Positions 18,094 to 26,873 of a DNA stretch of 36,590 bases are shown piece after piece (position 1 is the stretch's first letter; each line of letters opens with the position of its first letter). A model generated the notes under the pieces. The model ran no database searches and was not told the DNA's origin. It was given only the letters and a program-made list of their open reading frames with translations. Origin of the DNA: Methanobacterium sp. (lineage in GTDB: Archaea > Methanobacteriota > Methanobacteria > Methanobacteriales > Methanobacteriaceae); contig PMGM01000031.1 in assembly GCA_003158115.1 (NCBI GenBank), forward strand, positions 1-36,590, given 5' to 3'. The translations under genes were made by a program, and so were the position numbers.

Positions 18094-18936
18094 ATGAGTA
18101 GTTTCAAGATAGCAATATGTCAGATGAGGGTTGTAGATGATAAACAGGTTAATATAGATAAAGCAAAGTCAATGATCAAGGAATCTACAGATAATGGGGC
18201 TGATATGGTTGTTTTGCCTGAGATGTTTAACTGTCCATATGACACTCAAAAATTCAGTGCATATGCCGAATCGGCTGATGACAGCCCATCACTTAAAACT
18301 GTTTCAATGGCCGCTAATATGAATGATGTTTATTTATTTGCAGGTTCCATACCCGAATTATTGGATGGTAATATCTACAATTCATGCTTTATTTTCAACA
18401 GAAATGGCGAAGTACTCGATGTCTACAGGAAAATGCATCTATTTGATGTGGATATTCCAGGGATGATATTTAAGGAGTCAGAAACAGTAACAGCAGGTAA
18501 TAAGATTACGGTGGTTGATATGGATCTAACCAATGTTGGAATGGCAATATGTTATGATATCCGGTTTCCTGAGTTATTCCGGATTATGACTCTAAAAAAA
18601 GCGGGTTTAATGGTTGTACCGGGAGCCTTTAATATGAAAACTGGTCCAGCTCACTGGAAAATACTCATAAGGGCCAGGGCCATAGATAACCAAGTGTATA
18701 TGGTTGTTGCATCACCAGCTCCCAATGAGGATCTTCCATACGTTGCATATGGCCATTCTTTAATAGTTGATCCATGGGGTAAGGTATTGTGTGAGGCAGG
18801 TAAAGATGAAGAAATAATCTACGCAACTATAGATACTTCATATACTGATAAGATTCGTCGAGAACTGCCAATTCTAAAAAATAGACGTACTGATATATAT
18901 AAATTAATTGAAATAGATAATGAATTGATTAAATAG
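18094..18936 (+). CDS. Carbon-nitrogen hydrolase (nitrilase superfamily, omega-amidase/Nit2-like)
   Basis: Cytoplasmic amidase that hydrolyses small omega-amides or deaminated amino-acid amides. Counting from the upstream in-frame ATG at 18082, the catalytic triad is E47 (LPEMFN), K117 (YRKMHLFD) and C157 (ICYDIRFPE). The usual second glutamate region and the RARAIDNQ and GHSLIVDPWG blocks follow. Two ATGs are in frame; the second, at 18094, is preceded at eight bases by GGGGAT, which serves as ribosome binding site and overlaps the first ATG. I therefore start at 18094 (280 residues). The gene stands alone between two AT-rich gaps. Close relatives include omega-amidase and deaminated-glutathione amidase, so the exact substrate is uncertain. 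Confidence 0.9.
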   Translation: MSSFKIAICQMRVVDDKQVNIDKAKSMIKESTDNGADMVVLPEMFNCPYDTQKFSAYAESADDSPSLKTVSMAANMNDVYLFAGSIPELLDGNIYNSCFIFNRNGEVLDVYRKMHLFDVDIPGMIFKESETVTAGNKITVVDMDLTNVGMAICYDIRFPELFRIMTLKKAGLMVVPGAFNMKTGPAHWKILIRARAIDNQVYMVVASPAPNEDLPYVAYGHSLIVDPWGKVLCEAGKDEEIIYATIDTSYTDKIRRELPILKNRRTDIYKLIEIDNELIK

Positions 18937-19041
18937 GAAGGAAAGTATAGTTAAATCTTAAAAATAGTTAATTCTAAAATGATTCAAAGGGTTAATACAT
19001 GTATTAACTTCCCAATATTAGTAAATGAAAAATTTATAGCT

Positions 19042-19263
19042 TTAAATCATACTATTTTTGAGGGCAGTTGCTAGCTCTGTTTTTTTATCTTTATTATTTA
19101 ACCAGATTTTAACATCTTTCCAAACTACGTTGCATTGATCAAGGCTGTCTTTTCCTATGGTTTCCCTTATTGCTAAGTCAATTTCTTTTCTTTCTTCCTT
19201 GGTTTTGGGTACAATATCAATATCCCCTAGAAAATCATTCATATGTCTGATGTAACAACTCAT
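19042..19263 (-). CDS. Small conserved protein of unknown function (73 aa)
   Basis: A charged soluble protein starting MSCYIRHMNDFLGDIDI, with two cysteines (C3 and C44) and mixed Lys/Glu helices later. A strong GGAGG ribosome binding site ends a few bases before the ATG, so translation is well supported. I do not recognise a domain. The sequence style (MSCYIRHM at the start, WKDVKIWL late) suggests a conserved methanogen protein, but no function can be inferred. Confidence 0.7.
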   Translation of the reverse strand: MSCYIRHMNDFLGDIDIVPKTKEERKEIDLAIRETIGKDSLDQCNVVWKDVKIWLNNKDKKTELATALKNSMI

Positions 19264-19359
19264 ACAGCTCCCTCCAATACAGTCATTAACCTTAAATTAA
19301 CCAAGATGGATTTTGTACCATCTATAACATGAATTTAAATTGATCAAATAAAAAAGATT

Positions 19360-19932
19360 TTAGGCCATTTTTTTAAGTGATTTGGTTGCTACTTTTTTAA
19401 ATTCTTTATCCCATTTAGCAGCACGCCTAGCTTTTTTAAGTGGATCTATAGCTTTTTCATCCCCTATGTCTCCCAGGGCCTTGGCAACTGCCGTACGTAC
19501 GCCCCAATCCTCATCTTTTAAGGCTTCTATAAGTGCATCGACAGCATCTTTACTTTCCATCTCACCGAGTGATTTAGCAGATGTTTTCCTTACACTCCAG
19601 TCATCATCTGCAAGTGCTTCGATAAGGTGTTCTACAACATTTTCATCCCCAATATTTTTTAATGCGAAGGTTGCATATCTTTTAATATTACCTTCTTCAC
19701 CTTTGAGTGCATTTACAAGGGATTCAACAGCAGGATCACCTATTATTGCTAATGATTTTGATGCTTGGAATCTTACATCTGGATTTGAATCGTCCAAAGC
19801 TTTAATAAGTGGTTCAACAGCATCAAGTCCTGAACTACCGAGTGCTTCAGCAGCAACCTTTCTAACATCAGGGTCTGAGTCTTGTAGCTTCTCAATTAAA
19901 GATTCATTTTCACTTGATTTTATTTCATCCAT
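19360..19932 (-). CDS. HEAT-repeat protein (PBS-lyase-type repeats)
   Basis: A 190-residue protein built of about six 31-residue helical repeats, with recurring blocks such as DALIEALKDEDWGVRTAVAKAL and GDIGDEKAIDPL. Such repeats act as protein-binding scaffolds; some relatives work in tetrapyrrole attachment, but no enzyme is implied here. An AGGTG ribosome binding site overlaps an upstream GTG and sets the start at the ATG at 19930-19932. A long plus-strand frame over the same DNA is a shadow of the repeats. Confidence 0.88.
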   Translation of the reverse strand: MDEIKSSENESLIEKLQDSDPDVRKVAAEALGSSGLDAVEPLIKALDDSNPDVRFQASKSLAIIGDPAVESLVNALKGEEGNIKRYATFALKNIGDENVVEHLIEALADDDWSVRKTSAKSLGEMESKDAVDALIEALKDEDWGVRTAVAKALGDIGDEKAIDPLKKARRAAKWDKEFKKVATKSLKKMA

Positions 19933-20122
19933 AAATAACACCTAATTCGTATTTTTAATTATAATTGAATTTATAAATTTAACCATATTTTAGTATATAA
20001 ACAGTGTTTTAACTATCTTTTAATCCTATATTTATATCTCATTTAACCTAGTACTTGAATATTATCAAAAACTCTAAATATAAAAATATATTTCAAATAA
20101 AATGATATAAAAAAAGGGATAT

Positions 20123-20711
20123 TTATTCTAAAAGTAGTAGGGTATACATTCGAAGATCATTTTGGTTTATTTCATTTTGTACTTCTAATTCTAATCCTGC
20201 ATTTCTAACTGTTTTGAAGACATCCATCCCTGCTGCTTCCATTGATGGGCGGGATTCTTTGGGTAATTTACATTTTAAATCACCATTTTCTGCAGAACAT
20301 TGTTTACAAAGGGTGCATGGACCGCAAAATCCGTATGTGAATGATTTATAGTATCCTGATAAAAATGCATGTTTTTCAAGTTCTAATATGGATTTACGTA
20401 TTTTTTTTAATGCTTTGGGGAATATTTCACCGAAATTTTCCTTTCCATACTCATCAAATATGGATCTACTATAACCGATTAGATATGCCTTAGAATATTC
20501 TTCCAATACTTTCCTGGTGTCTTCGGGAGTCGGGCTGTATGGTGGACATGATAATTTCTTTGCATAACTTGGACATCCATACTGACATTTTAATCTAACC
20601 CAATTGCCAACCACTACTTCATTTGGATTAATGGATATAATTACAAATGCACCATCTTTAAATGCCATTTTTTCCAGTTCAGCTTCCAATATTTCATATG
20701 ATTTGACCATG
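20123..20711 (-). CDS. DUF2284 cysteine-rich metal-binding-type protein
   Basis: About 195 residues in the DUF2284 family common in methanogens and anaerobes. Cysteine groups are visible in KCQYGCPSY, KLSCPPYSP and FCGPCTLCKQCSAENGDLKC, a pattern suggesting bound iron-sulphur or another metal. Late in the protein come the family block SRPSMEAAGMDVFKT and a conserved hydrophobic end. GGGTGAT lies five bases before the ATG at 20709-20711, which is preferred over the in-frame GTG inside that site. The function of the family is not established. Confidence 0.85.
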
Positions 20712-21173
20712 AATATCACCCGTTAATATTTTCTATTTTATTATACTCATACACTTTTGATTGTAAGTTGTAGATCTTATTTTTGTAAATATCTTACGAA
20801 TTTGGAAATAAATTTATCCATACATAATGGTTGGATTAATAGTTATTAAAGTGTTCAAAAACCAGTTATGGACGGTTATTTATCTATTTTTATCGGGGAT
20901 CATACATTCTAATAACTGTTAACTATATATTTATATTCGGTTATACTATTCTTAAAAGAGAATTAATTGATGTAAGAATTTAATTTTTTTTACTAAAAAA
21001 ATTATTAAAAAAAAAACAAATATTAATTAAAATAGATTTTTAAACATAATATTGTTCTATTTCTAGAAATTTGGCCTAAAAATCATTTAAATATCAGAAT
21101 ACTAGAAAAACATATTTTAAACAAAAAATAAATTCAAAAAACAATAAAATTAATACAATTACAATTGAATAAA
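20712..21173. other. Long AT-rich divergent intergenic region
   Basis: About 460 bases between two divergent genes. It must carry both promoters. Many poly-A and poly-T runs are present, and the segment 20860-20950 is somewhat less AT-rich, but I found no convincing hairpin, tRNA or short gene. Confidence 0.5.
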
Positions 21174-21911
21174 ATGACAAGAAAATTAATTTATAATGCT
21201 GAAATAGTCGATCTTGGTCTTTTAATAGATCATACACTAATTATATCCGATCTACACATAGGATATGAGCAGGCTCTTAACAGAGAAGGTATAATGGTAC
21301 CAAGATTTCAGTACAAAAAGATATTAGAAAGGTTAAATGAGATTATTAAAAGTTTTGATATTGAGAGGATTGTTGTTAACGGGGATATTAAACACGAGTT
21401 TGGAAGGATAACTCGCCAGGAATGGGATGAGGCATTAGATTTTATAATATTTTTAAATAACAACTTCGATGAGGTTATTCTTTTAAAGGGTAACCATGAC
21501 AATTTCACCAAGTTCATTGCAGATAAAACCGATCTTGGGGTCTATGAAACCTACAGCATAGGAGATTTTATTATAATACACGGTGATAAGATTCCAGATG
21601 ATCTAATGACCAAGGATGAAAAAACAATAATTATAGGACATGAACATCCATGTATAGGAATTAGAAATGGTGAAAGATTCGAGAAAATTAAATGTTACCT
21701 TAAGGGGAGTTATAAAGCGAAAAATCTGATTATAATGCCATCATTCAACTTCGTGTCAGAAGGATCCGATATCCTACATGAAAAATCATTATCACCGTTT
21801 CTTAAAAAAAGATCCATCGATGAATTTGAAGTTTATGGTGTTGAAAACTTTGAAGTACTATATTTTGGAAGGATAAAAGATATTATTAACGTTAAAGATC
21901 GTTTTTATTAA
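21174..21911 (+). CDS. Archaeal metallophosphoesterase (TIGR00024 / SbcD-related)
   Basis: Calcineurin-like phosphoesterase of 245 residues. Metal ligands are seen in ISDLHIGYE, VNGDIKHEFG, LLKGNHDN, IHGDK and IIGHEHPCI, the full set for a dinuclear centre. This family is regularly found next to Lhr-type helicases in archaea, and here the Lhr gene follows after 84 bases on the same strand. A role in nucleic acid processing with that helicase is therefore likely, though unproven. The ATG at 21174 is preferred; a TTG three codons earlier is also in frame. Confidence 0.9.
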   Translation: MTRKLIYNAEIVDLGLLIDHTLIISDLHIGYEQALNREGIMVPRFQYKKILERLNEIIKSFDIERIVVNGDIKHEFGRITRQEWDEALDFIIFLNNNFDEVILLKGNHDNFTKFIADKTDLGVYETYSIGDFIIIHGDKIPDDLMTKDEKTIIIGHEHPCIGIRNGERFEKIKCYLKGSYKAKNLIIMPSFNFVSEGSDILHEKSLSPFLKKRSIDEFEVYGVENFEVLYFGRIKDIINVKDRFY

Positions 21912-21995
21912 GATTTTATATATTAATATTTATGATCAATAAAGATTCTAAAAATAATAATAGTGTGATAAATTTTATTTACAGGAAAATTTGAA

Positions 21996-24590
21996 ATGAT
22001 AGAAAGACAGGAAAAAGCATACAAAGACAAGGAGATTTATCAGATACTCCATCCATGGGTAAAAAAATGGTTTAAGGGGAAATTTGAAACATTTTCGGAA
22101 GCTCAACGTTATGCGATAATGGATATTCATATTGGAGAAAATGTATTGGTATCATCACCAACAGGTTCTGGAAAAACTTTAACAGCATTCCTATCAATCA
22201 TAAGCGAACTAACACACCTTGCTGAGAAGGATGAACTGGAAGATAAGGTATACTGCCTGTATATATCCCCATTAAAAGCTCTTGACAATGATATTGAAAA
22301 AAATCTTGAGGAACCATTGTCTGAAATAGAGAAAATAGCAGGGAAAAAACTGGGAATACGTAAAGCTGTTAGAACCGGGGATACAAGTCAGTATCAGCGG
22401 TCAAAAATGCTTAAAACCCCTCCACATATCTTGATTACTACCCCAGAAACTCTTTCAATACTTTTATGTGCACCTAAGTTTAGGGACAAACTCAAGGATA
22501 TTAAATATTTAATTGTTGATGAAATACACTCACTTGCAGACAACAAACGTGGAGTGCATATGAGCCTAACACTTGAAAGGCTTCAAAATCTTACGGGCGG
22601 TTTCACAAGAATAGGGTTGAGTGCAACTGTACATCCACTTGAAACCATTGCAAGTTTCCTTGTTGGATATGATAATGGACAGGTACGTAACTGCAAAGTA
22701 GTGGATGTTAATTATCTGAAACAGCTTGACATGAAGGTGCTCTGTCCAGTTGAAGATATTGTAATGTCAGATCCTGAAGAGGTGAACACAGCACTCTACA
22801 ACCTTATACATGGGCTTGTTAATGAACATAAAACAACACTTATATTTACCAACACACGTAGTGGAACAGAGAGTGTGGTTTTTAATCTTAAAAAGAAATT
22901 TCCAGATTTTTATAACCATGAAAATATAATGGCGCATCACTCATCCTTATCTAGGGATCTGCGTTTAGAAGCAGAAAATAAGCTCAAGGATGGGGAGTTA
23001 AAGGTGGTTGTATCTTCAACATCACTCGAACTCGGAATAGATATAGGTTTTATAGATCTGGTTGTGCTTGTCAGCTCGCCTAAATCAGTTTCAAGGGCAC
23101 TTCAACGTATTGGGCGAAGTGGTCACAAGCTCCACGACAAATCAAAGGGTCGTATAATAGTTGTTGAAAGGGATGATCTGGTTGAATGTTCACTTATACT
23201 TAAAAATGCTGTTGAAGGCAAAATAGACGAGATTCACATCCCACAAAACTGTCTAGACGTACTATCACAGCAAATATATGGAATGTCCATAGAAGGTAAA
23301 TGGGATATAGAACATGCTTATAATGTCATTACAAATAGTTATAACTATAGAAACCTTACCCATAACGATTTTATTAGTGTTCTAAGCTATCTTGCTGGTG
23401 ATTACACAAGTCTTGAAGATAGGTATGTTTATGCCAAAATATGGGTGGATTATAAGGAAAAAATGTTTGGTAAGAGGGGTAAGCTTGCAAGGATGTTATA
23501 CTCAACCAATATTGGAACCATACCAGACAGGTCCGCTGCAAGGGTTAAGTGTAATGGTGAGGTTATTGGACGCATAGAAGAAGATTTCATGGAAAAACTC
23601 AGAAAGGGGGATACTTTTGTTCTGGGTGGGAAGATATACAGGTTCAACTATGCAAGGGGTATGACTGTAAATGTAACACCCTCATCAGGACCACCAACTA
23701 TTCCATCATGGTTTTCAGAACAGTTACCACTTTCATTTGATCTTGCCATGTCAATACAAAACTTCAGGGCAATAATGGATTTTAAATTTAAGGGTAATAA
23801 AAAGAAGGATGAAATAATCGATTATATCCATGAATATCTTTATGTGGATTATAATGCAGCCAATTCAATATACAGTTACTTCCGTGAACAGTACATGTAT
23901 GCACAGATACCAAGTGCTAGAAATTTGCTCATAGAATTTTATAAGGGATATGGTGGTAGGAAATTTGTTATATTCCACACACTGTTTGGTCGAAGAGTGA
24001 ACGATGCACTTTCAAGGGCTGTTTCATTCATTATAGCAGAAAAATTTAAGAGGGATGTGATGATATCAGTATCGGATAATGGTTTTTATTTAAGTAGTGA
24101 TGGTAAAGTGGGTGGATTTGATGTTTTCACCGAACTTACACCGGATAATATAGAAGAAATACTTATAAAGGCCATTGACAAAACAGAAACACTTGCAGCT
24201 AGGTTCCGTCACTGTGCAGGTAGATCTCTCATGATATTGAGGAGATACAAGGGAAACGAGAAAAGTGTTTCTAGGCAACAGATAAAGGGTAAAATACTTC
24301 TTAAATTTGTAAAAGATCTTGATGATAACTTTTCAATACTTCGTGAGGCAAGACGTGAAGTTATCGAAGATTATATGGATGTTAACAACGCTAAAAAGGT
24401 TCTTGCCATGATAGCTGATGGACGCATGAATGTTAACAAGATAGATACCACAATACCATCTCCATTTGCCTTCAATCTAATAGCACAGAGTTATTTGGAT
24501 GTGTTGAAATATGAGGAACGTATAGAATTTATTCGCAGAATGCATCAGGCAATTATAAAAGAAATAGGTGATGAATTACCCGAAGAATAG
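21996..24590 (+). CDS. Lhr-type superfamily 2 DNA/RNA helicase
   Basis: An 864-residue ATP-dependent helicase, close in size to the studied M. thermautotrophicus Lhr. Walker A SPTGSGKT is at 54-61, motif Ia [11 protein letters not shown], Walker B DEIH at 175-178 and motif [11 protein letters not shown]. Motif V is [18 protein letters not shown] and motif [12 protein letters not shown]. The Lhr-specific region then occupies the C-terminal half, with [13 protein letters not shown] and [15 protein letters not shown] visible. Lhr proteins translocate 3' to 5' and unwind forked DNA or RNA-DNA hybrids in repair. The phosphoesterase gene lies just upstream. The frame is uninterrupted over 2.6 kb. 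Confidence 0.95.
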   Translation: MIERQEKAYKDKEIYQILHPWVKKWFKGKFETFSEAQRYAIMDIHIGENVLVSSPTGSGKTLTAFLSIISELTHLAEKDELEDKVYCLYISPLKALDNDIEKNLEEPLSEIEKIAGKKLGIRKAVRTGDTSQYQRSKMLKTPPHILITTPETLSILLCAPKFRDKLKDIKYLIVDEIHSLADNKRGVHMSLTLERLQNLTGGFTRIGLSATVHPLETIASFLVGYDNGQVRNCKVVDVNYLKQLDMKVLCPVEDIVMSDPEEVNTALYNLIHGLVNEHKTTLIFTNTRSGTESVVFNLKKKFPDFYNHENIMAHHSSLSRDLRLEAENKLKDGELKVVVSSTSLELGIDIGFIDLVVLVSSPKSVSRALQRIGRSGHKLHDKSKGRIIVVERDDLVECSLILKNAVEGKIDEIHIPQNCLDVLSQQIYGMSIEGKWDIEHAYNVITNSYNYRNLTHNDFISVLSYLAGDYTSLEDRYVYAKIWVDYKEKMFGKRGKLARMLYSTNIGTIPDRSAARVKCNGEVIGRIEEDFMEKLRKGDTFVLGGKIYRFNYARGMTVNVTPSSGPPTIPSWFSEQLPLSFDLAMSIQNFRAIMDFKFKGNKKKDEIIDYIHEYLYVDYNAANSIYSYFREQYMYAQIPSARNLLIEFYKGYGGRKFVIFHTLFGRRVNDALSRAVSFIIAEKFKRDVMISVSDNGFYLSSDGKVGGFDVFTELTPDNIEEILIKAIDKTETLAARFRHCAGRSLMILRRYKGNEKSVSRQQIKGKILLKFVKDLDDNFSILREARREVIEDYMDVNNAKKVLAMIADGRMNVNKIDTTIPSPFAFNLIAQSYLDVLKYEERIEFIRRMHQAIIKEIGDELPEE

Positions 24591-24802
24591 ATAGTAAATT
24601 AAAGTACATTTTATATATTGGTGATAACCAATTATTAACTTCGATAATTGTAAATTATGAATATATAAATTAAATATATACTATTAGAGGCATGATATTA
24701 TGAAACTTTTTATCCTCACTACAATTGGCTTTTAAATCATACTACTGCAATGCAGATAATGATTTAATACGTAAATGAACGCTAAATTGAGGATGTGATT
24801 AT

Positions 24803-25258
24803 ATTAAGAGTTATAAATTAATTACGGTATTTATATTCGGTTTAATTTTTGCATTACCCATTTCAAGTGCATCAAATGTTACAAATTCATCCAGTGCGGT
24901 CAATGTGAAAATAACACCTACCACTGTCACTGCAACAGGATATAACAGTGCTAGTGGAGGTTATTTTTGGACCACAGGAACATTTGAAAACTATGATCCT
25001 TTTTCTCATGAATGGGGAGTACTTGAATGGAATCCTAAAGGGACTCCTGAAGGTGAATGGACTTCAAAAGTCTCTGATGCTGATTTTAGTATAGATGGAC
25101 AATGTAAAAGCGGACATTCTAATGTGCACTTAGTGCCAGTACAAAAAAGTTCAAGTCCTACAAATATATCATCAACAACTAAGAATCAAACCATTCCAAA
25201 AGAAAATTTGATAAGTGAAATGGTAAATAAATCATTTAGTGATATTTTTGGATTATAA
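24803..25258 (+). CDS. Small secreted protein, possibly with a non-standard start
   Basis: The frame from the stop at 24788 reads through a basic residue group (IKSYK), a hydrophobic core (LITVFIFGLIFALPISS) and A-S-N, a clear signal peptide. The mature part of about 125 residues starts near KITPTTVTATGYNSASGGYF. It contains FENYDPFSHEWGVLEWNP and SIDGQCKSGHSNVHLVPV, then a Ser/Thr/Asn-rich tail. No ATG, GTG or TTG occurs in frame before the signal peptide. The best site is ATT at 24803 behind GGATGTGAT; alternatively the 5' end carries a lesion, or a GTG at 24905 starts a shorter cytosolic product, which would waste the signal peptide. I recognise no domain. Confidence 0.6.
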   Translation: MKSYKLITVFIFGLIFALPISSASNVTNSSSAVNVKITPTTVTATGYNSASGGYFWTTGTFENYDPFSHEWGVLEWNPKGTPEGEWTSKVSDADFSIDGQCKSGHSNVHLVPVQKSSSPTNISSTTKNQTIPKENLISEMVNKSFSDIFGL

Positions 25259-25553
25259 GGTACATTGAATAAAGACTCATTAAATTAATTTTTTTTCAAA
25301 TTGGATGTGCTATTTTTTAATATTATTCCACCACATCTAAATAGATCAATAGTTTTTGAAACATTTGATCGGGAATAATTGTAAACAATATATTTTTTTG
25401 GAACGATTTAATTGTTAAATAAGTAAATTCCATATTTTTAATGTTTAATTGAAAAATAGATGAGTTAATTTTCAAAAAATTAGCTTTGAAAACAATAAAA
25501 TAACTTAGATTAAATTAATTAACCAAATAATTTAAATCATCATCTAAGTTATT

Positions 25554-25913
25554 TTAAATCCAAGTGGTCTTTAGGAGAACCAATAGTGCACCGAATTCAA
25601 ATATACTCATACTTAATACTGGAAAGCCCATTCCCGGTCCGTGAAATCCTGCTCTTACTAGTAGGAAGAACATGAACATGATATTTTGTACTATTAATAG
25701 TGAGGCGAATATAACGAGACCCATGGTGAACTGGGATTTTAATTTTCTATAACTTGTCACATATGTAAATAGCAATATTAAGAGTAGTCCAATATTAGCG
25801 GCACATACAATGGCAGCTATAGTAGCCAAAATAGGGTCGCCTAAAAACCTGCCAAAATCATCGGGGTTATTTCCATTGAAAGTTCCATTTCCTGGAAATG
25901 TTTGATTGAACAC
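25554..25913 (-). CDS. Three-helix membrane protein paired with an ArsR-like regulator
   Basis: A 119-residue protein: a Gly/Asn/Phe-rich extracytoplasmic N-terminus (FPGNGTFNGNNPDDFGRF) and three membrane helices at about 28-53, 63-87 and 97-116. A GTGAT site lies before the ATG, 11 bases after the regulator gene ends. Regulator-plus-small-membrane-protein pairs of this layout occur in many archaea. The membrane partner may transmit an envelope signal or be the regulated effector. No enzyme motif is seen. Confidence 0.7.
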   Translation of the reverse strand: MFNQTFPGNGTFNGNNPDDFGRFLGDPILATIAAIVCAANIGLLLILLFTYVTSYRKLKSQFTMGLVIFASLLIVQNIMFMFFLLVRAGFHGPGMGFPVLSMSIFEFGALLVLLKTTWI

Positions 25914-25924
25914 GTGATCACCTT

Positions 25925-26206
25925 CTAATCTTCTTTAATTTCCTTCCATATCTGTTGGAAAAGTTCATAATTTTCTTCCATTGGGGATGAAAGAAAGTAC
26001 ATCATACCATAATTTTCTCCTGAGGAGCTTATTACATTGTTATCTTCTAAAACTTTGATATGGTGTCTTACTGTTTTATAATCTAATTTTAATTTATCAG
26101 CCAGTTGATTGGCGTTATAAGGCCTTTTATGGATTTCATTTATTATCCGGGCCCTATTAATACCTCCCTTTGTACCGGCTATAAGCCACCAAAGTATTTT
26201 CTTCAT
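25925..26206 (-). CDS. ArsR-like winged-helix transcription regulator
   Basis: A 93-residue DNA-binding protein. The helix-turn-helix lies around RPYNANQLADKLKLDYKTVRHHIKVLEDN with the wing after it (VISSSGENYGMMYFLS). A GGTGGTG ribosome binding site lies just before the ATG at 26204-26206; an upstream in-frame TTG is part of the same stretch and is not preferred. There is no metal-binding CxC motif, so it does not look like a classic metal sensor. It is transcribed with the membrane protein downstream and may regulate that operon. Confidence 0.82.
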   Translation of the reverse strand: MKKILWWLIAGTKGGINRARIINEIHKRPYNANQLADKLKLDYKTVRHHIKVLEDNNVISSSGENYGMMYFLSSPMEENYELFQQIWKEIKED

Positions 26207-26873
26207 GGGCACCACCAAACAATTTACGGATTTTTAAACTATTATAAGTAGTATCATACCCTAAGAACATACTTTATCGGTTAATATTCTATGAAAAATT
26301 TATTTTAATCGATCTAATCCCAAATCCATTGGGAATAAATGGTTAAATTAACAATAAATTAATAAAAAAGACATAGATGATATTAGCATGTCTTAAAATA
26401 GGATAATTCTTCTAAATTTCTGTTATCTTTAAATTATACTTATTATTCTCATAGGTGTTACAACCATTAAATAGCTATTCCATAATTATGCCCAAATCTC
26501 TACCAAATCTTTGTTAAAAATTTATTTAAAAAAAATAAACGATATTGAATACTAATAATAAAATAAAAATAGTATTAGGACTCATTTTACTATGATAACA
26601 AATGTTTATCAGATTTTGATATTATTTTCTATAATTTTCAAATATTGATTGTATAATTATGTTTTTTAGGAAACAATTAATAATAAATTATCTCCAAAAC
26701 GGATTAAGTTCTTATTAATATTCAAATTTGCTGAATATATTTTAAATATAATTAAAATATAGACAGTAAACTAATATAATGTGTCTAATTGTCAGATGTC
26801 TAAACAATAAAAAATTCCATTTTAAAATTAAAAAGTTTTAACTATAAGATTTTCGATCACGATTTTTTAGTAA
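26207..26873. other. Long divergent intergenic region, no gene recognised
   Basis: About 670 bases of very AT-rich DNA between the ArsR-like gene and the multi-PAS sensor. It holds one small perfect hairpin (TCCCAA at 26318-26323 with TTGGGA at 26329-26334) and a few frames under 25 codons with no ribosome binding site. I see no RNA gene. The length suggests regulatory sequence or the remains of a lost gene. Confidence 0.45.

Noticed and set aside
19382..19945. A 187-codon open frame on the plus strand over the HEAT-repeat gene
   Set aside because: It mirrors the repeats on the other strand, its product is Ser/Ala-rich low complexity, and it has no ribosome binding site; the minus-strand HEAT protein explains the openness.
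26318..26334. Small palindrome TCCCAA-5 nt-TTGGGA as an operator or RNA hairpin
   Set aside because: Six-base arms with a short loop in a 670-base AT-rich gap are expected by chance, and it is not close to either start codon.
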